NCBI GenBank assembly: GCA_937146805.1
Contig: CAKZRR010000036.1
Span: forward strand, 62,001-126,000
DNA length: 64,000 nt
Direction: 5' to 3'
Source of the DNA: an uncultured Owenweeksia sp.
GTDB taxonomy: Bacteria > Bacteroidota > Bacteroidia > Flavobacteriales > Schleiferiaceae
Positions 61,242 through 64,000 of the stretch are shown here, piece by piece (positions within the stretch are counted from its first letter, which is position 1; the number at the start of each line of letters is the position of its first letter). The notes under the pieces are model-generated. The model made no database searches, had not been told where the DNA came from, and saw nothing but the letters and a program-made list of their open reading frames with translations. The position numbers and the translations under genes are program-made.

Positions 61242-62394
61242 TTTTGCTTTTTAGTTTAATTTCAATAGGTTCATTTTTACCGTCAATAATCCAGACGCTG
61301 TTGGTGTTAGCACCAAAACCCGTATTGGCGCTGGGCGAATTTAAAACGATAAAATCACAATTTTTCTTGTGTAGTTTTTTTTCTGCGTTTTCCAAGCCAT
61401 TTTGAGTTTCTAAGGCAAAGCCTACCAACACTTGATCAGAGCGCTTTGCAGCTCCTAAGCCCGCTAAAATATCTGGGTTTTCAATCAGTTTTATCTCTAA
61501 GGGCGCACTGGTCTTTTTAATTTTTTGATCTACAAAATCAGCGGGGCGGTAATCGGCAATGGCTGCGGCTAAAATGGTTACATCGGCATTGTCAAATTTA
61601 GCAGCAACAGATTCCTGCATTTGCAGAGCGCTCTGTACATGGCTTACTTTGATGCTGGCACTTTTAGGAACAACCGAATTAGGCCCTAACACCAGTTCAA
61701 CCTCTGCGCCTAAATTCAAAGCTGCTTCGGCTAGAGCTACACCCATTTTGCCGCTGCTATGGTTCCCAATAAACCGAACAGGATCAATGGCTTCGTAGGT
61801 TGGCCCTGCGTTAATAAGCACCTTTTTTCCCGTTAAGGGTAAACCTTGCTTGAGTTGCTCCTCTAAAAAAGAAACAATTTCCTCGGGCTCGGCCATTCGT
61901 CCTTCTCCTTCTAAACCACTCGCCAATTCACCACTTCCTGCGGGAATCACAAAATTCCCGAATTGCTTAAGCTGGCTTAAATTATGTTGAGTTGAAGGAT
62001 GTTGATACATATCTAAATCCATTGCAGGCGCTATGTAAACAGGACATTTGGCGGATAAATAACAACCCATTAAAAGGTTGTCGCAATTACCGCTTACCAA
62101 CTTTGAAAGGGTTTTAGCCGTGGCGGGAGCAATCAGCATTAAATCAGCCCAAAGGCCAAAGTCAACATGATTATTCCATTTCCCTTCAGGATCATTCTCT
62201 CCAAAATATTCCCATTGCACAGGGTTTTTAGAAAGCGTAGCTAAGGTAAGCGGGGTAACAAACGAACGAGCCGAGGGTGTGAGTATTACTCGCACCTCGG
62301 CTCCTTGTTTTATTAGTAAACGAACTAAGAAACTCGCTTTGTAAGCGGCAATGCTACCGGTAACTCCAAGCAACACTTTTTTTCCGCTTAGCAT
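61180..62394 (-). CDS. coaBC: Bifunctional phosphopantothenoylcysteine decarboxylase/phosphopantothenate--cysteine ligase
   Basis: This 404-residue coenzyme A biosynthesis protein has the flavin domain CoaC (LLGVTGSIAAYKASFLVRLL, CYLSAKCPVYIAPAMDLDMY) and the CoaB ligase (LINAGPTYEAIDPVRFIGNH, then a VGFALETQNGLENAEKKL segment). Both halves and their motifs are intact. The 3' end overlaps porD. Confidence 0.97.
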   Translation of the reverse strand: MLSGKKVLLGVTGSIAAYKASFLVRLLIKQGAEVRVILTPSARSFVTPLTLATLSKNPVQWEYFGENDPEGKWNNHVDFGLWADLMLIAPATAKTLSKLVSGNCDNLLMGCYLSAKCPVYIAPAMDLDMYQHPSTQHNLSQLKQFGNFVIPAGSGELASGLEGEGRMAEPEEIVSFLEEQLKQGLPLTGKKVLINAGPTYEAIDPVRFIGNHSSGKMGVALAEAALNLGAEVELVLGPNSVVPKSASIKVSHVQSALQMQESVAAKFDNADVTILAAAIADYRPADFVDQKIKKTSAPLEIKLIENPDILAGLGAAKRSDQVLVGFALETQNGLENAEKKLHKKNCDFIVLNSPSANTGFGANTNSVWIIDGKNEPIEIKLKSKIEVAKDILQHIVYKRIAGSI

Positions 62395-62399
62395 AACTC

Positions 62400-62738
62400 T
62401 TATGCTTCGTTGTTATCTTGTTTCACTTCGGTACGTCTAAAATATACCTGTCCATCTTTCCATTCTTGAACGGCTAACGAAACCGGCTTGGGTAATGCTT
62501 CGTAAAACCTAGACACCTCAATTTGCTCTTTATTTTCGAAAATTTCTTCTAAACTTTCAGTATTGGTAGCAAACTCATCCAACTTATCGTGAAGCTCTAC
62601 TTTTATTTCTTCGCCAATCTGCTCCGCTCTTTTCGAAATAATGGCCAAAGCTTCATAGATGTTCTCTGTTGGGGAATCTAATTCATTCTGACTCTGTGTG
62701 ATGGTGCTCTTAGGCGCTTCCATTTTCTTGTAGTCCAT
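62400..62738 (-). CDS. rpoZ: RNA polymerase omega subunit, Bacteroidota type
   Basis: This 112-residue protein has the omega core NIYEALAIISKRAEQIGEEI, followed by EEIKVELHDKLDEF and a variable, acidic C-terminus (YFRRTEVKQ). It is placed between bamD and coaBC as in many relatives. A family weak in sequence conservation; position and core motif decide the call. Confidence 0.88.
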   Translation of the reverse strand: MDYKKMEAPKSTITQSQNELDSPTENIYEALAIISKRAEQIGEEIKVELHDKLDEFATNTESLEEIFENKEQIEVSRFYEALPKPVSLAVQEWKDGQVYFRRTEVKQDNNEA

Positions 62739-62750
62739 AATTATATGATG

Positions 62751-63563
62751 TTACTCTGATTTATTCTCTATTAATCCTATTTGTCTTCTTATTTCCATCG
62801 AAATCGCATCCGCATCTGCTTTCCATTCGCTTTCGGGATAAAGATCGCTAAACTCAAAATAAGCCGTTTTGGCTTCAATAAAACGCTGTAATTGTTTTGA
62901 CTCTACGCTACTACTCGCTAATTCGTAGGCAGATTGCAAACGTAAAAACATGGCCTCCTCTCTATACTGGGTGTCCGGAAAATCGTTTAAGGTACTATTA
63001 AAAGCAACAACAGCCGCTTTGTAAAATGTTGTTTTGTGGTATTGCTTGGCTCTTTCAAAAGATTTAGTCTCCAATTTTTGACGCAATTCCTTCATATAAT
63101 CATTGCACTCCAATAACTTATCGCTGTTAGGATACGTATTTACAAAAAGCTGCATTTCGTTAATGGCCTTGTAGGTGTACGATTGATCTAAGCTATATAC
63201 TGGAGACTCCAAGTAATAACAATAACCCACCATAAAGGCACATTCTTCTGCCTTTTTACTACTAGGAAAAGTATTATTGAAGTTTTTAAAATGGTAAGCC
63301 GCTAGTAAATAATCGGCTCTATGAAAATTGGTGTAGGCGTAGTAATAATAAACATCTGCTGCTTTACTACTTCCGCGGTACAGCGTTAGTAACTCATCAA
63401 ACAAAGGATAGGCCTTGTTGTACTTCTCGTCCTCAAAGTATTCCACCGCTTTGGTGTACTTCAAATCAAGGTCGGTACTTTTTAATACCTTTTGATATTC
63501 GCTGCAAGAGCCCATTATAAGGCCAACAACTAAAACGTAAAATATACGGGTGCTTGTTTTCAT
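62751..63563 (-). CDS. bamD: Outer-membrane assembly lipoprotein BamD
   Basis: From the ATG at 63563 it is 270 residues with a lipoprotein signal (IFYVLVVGLIMGSCSEYQK) and TPR-like repeats: AVEYFEDEKYNKAYPLFDEL, KAADVYYYYAYTNFHRADYL, ADYLLAAYHFKNFNNTFP, and FNSTLNDFPDTQYREEAMF. BamD is part of the Bam complex that inserts beta-barrel proteins into the outer membrane. It heads the five-gene cluster; an upstream start at 63578 is less likely because the promoter box lies there. Confidence 0.94.
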   Translation of the reverse strand: MKTSTRIFYVLVVGLIMGSCSEYQKVLKSTDLDLKYTKAVEYFEDEKYNKAYPLFDELLTLYRGSSKAADVYYYYAYTNFHRADYLLAAYHFKNFNNTFPSSKKAEECAFMVGYCYYLESPVYSLDQSYTYKAINEMQLFVNTYPNSDKLLECNDYMKELRQKLETKSFERAKQYHKTTFYKAAVVAFNSTLNDFPDTQYREEAMFLRLQSAYELASSSVESKQLQRFIEAKTAYFEFSDLYPESEWKADADAISMEIRRQIGLIENKSE

Positions 63564-63575
63564 AAAATAATCGCG

Positions 63576-63583
63576 CAAAAGTA
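63576..63583 (-). promoter_or_regulatory. -7 promoter box for the bamD-rpoZ-coaBC-porD-recN cluster
   Basis: On the minus strand the sequence is TACTTTTG (TAnnTTTG), 12 bases upstream of the ATG at 63563, with TTTG at a suitable -33 distance (complement of 63601-63604). Confidence 0.6.
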
Positions 63584-63678
63584 CAAATAAGCTCGCTAAC
63601 CAAACGAAAAAAGTGCGGCTTAGGTATGCTATTTTTTTGTGCTTAATATTTGAGCCGCAATCAATTAAAATTTGCCCT

Positions 63679-63686
63679 TATTTTTG
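63679..63686 (+). promoter_or_regulatory. -7 promoter box for the fabH-like gene
   Basis: TATTTTTG fits TAnnTTTG, 18 bases upstream of the ATG at 63705. Confidence 0.55.
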
Positions 63687-63704
63687 TTGAAATATTTAAG
63701 ATAG

Positions 63705-64000
63705 ATGCAGCAGACTAAAATTGCCGGAACCGGTCACTACGTACCTGATAATGTGGTTACTAATAATGATTTGTCTCAGTTAATGGATACCAACGATGAG
63801 TGGATTCAGGAGCGAACAGGAATTGTGGAGCGCAGATGGATACAACCCGGCAGTGGCGATAGCCCCTCCACAATGGGCACAAAGGCGGCTTTAAAAGCAA
63901 TTGAAAAAGCTGGAATTGACAAAACAGAAATCGATTTTATCATTTTTGCTACCCTCTCTCCCGATTATTATTTTCCAGGCCCAGGGGTAATGGTGCAAGA
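63705..64000 (+). CDS. 3-oxoacyl-ACP synthase III (FabH-like), N-terminal part (runs off the right edge)
   Basis: The reading frame from the ATG at 63705 remains open to the window edge and encodes about 98 residues. KIAGTGHYVPDNVVTNNDLS, NDEWIQERTGIVERRW and IIFATLSPDYYFPGPGVMVQ are characteristic of ketoacyl synthase III. The catalytic cysteine lies beyond the window. It likely starts fatty-acid synthesis, but other FabH-like thiolase-fold enzymes share this part. Confidence 0.9.
   Translation, partial: MQQTKIAGTGHYVPDNVVTNNDLSQLMDTNDEWIQERTGIVERRWIQPGSGDSPSTMGTKAALKAIEKAGIDKTEIDFIIFATLSPDYYFPGPGVMVQ

Noticed and set aside
1-64000. CRISPR arrays, tRNA/rRNA genes, complete insertion sequences or prophage
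   Set aside because: No regularly spaced direct repeats, cloverleaf-like sequences, rRNA segments or transposase/integrase genes were seen on either strand by reading; a dedicated search tool was not available.

Overview
The window looks like a chromosomal segment from a Bacteroidota bacterium, most likely a marine-type member of the Flavobacteriales; genus cannot be fixed by eye. Reasons: paired TonB-dependent receptors and DUF4249 lipoproteins, type IX secretion features (PorD and proteins with C-terminal sorting domains), the gene block bamD-rpoZ-coaBC-porD-recN, AT-rich DNA, many SxxC-type lipoprotein signals, and TAnnTTTG promoter -7 boxes repeatedly found 10-35 bases before start codons, typical of the phylum.

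Layout. 1-7.8 kb: the N-terminal part of ftsK, then two tandem receptor/DUF4249 pairs, all on the minus strand. 8-23.7 kb: mostly plus-strand core genes (arginase, argS, ffh, folD, pyrD, an exonuclease/GIY-YIG protein, ornithine aminotransferase, prmC), interrupted by an AbiH-family defence gene between folD and smpB and by poorly conserved small genes at 16-18.7 kb. 23.7-42.5 kb: HU, fmt, recQ, a P-loop ATPase, a PDZ/type IX protein, rnz, pyrB-pyrR, mpl, two MbnP-like lipoproteins, plsC, a Nudix hydrolase, oxyR and a SulP transporter. 42.5-44.3 kb: an S41 peptidase gene next to an internally deleted remnant of a second copy. 44.9-50.1 kb: a compact five-gene plus-strand operon. 50.3-58.5 kb: TPR protein, hpf, pyrophosphohydrolase, M14 peptidase, XRE regulator and a probable cobalamin-salvage group (DUF6580 membrane protein, FAD oxidoreductase, CobT, beta-propeller lipoprotein). 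58.7-64 kb: recN, porD, coaBC, rpoZ, bamD and the start of a fabH-like gene.

The standout is the operon at 44876-50142. It encodes a DUF2188 protein, an OAS/CD-NTase-like nucleotidyltransferase whose disordered tail ends in glycine, a single-chain E2-E1-JAB protein, a DUF6602 protein with a PD-(D/E)XK-like signature, and a second nucleotidyltransferase carrying an N-terminal glycine-zipper membrane segment. The parts resemble type II CBASS (CD-NTase + Cap2 + Cap3), but the conjugation and deconjugation enzymes are fused, there are two nucleotidyltransferases, and no standard CBASS effector is visible. My interpretation is a variant antiviral signalling/conjugation system; this is inference from domain content, not demonstrated function.

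No tRNA, rRNA, CRISPR array or complete insertion sequence was seen.
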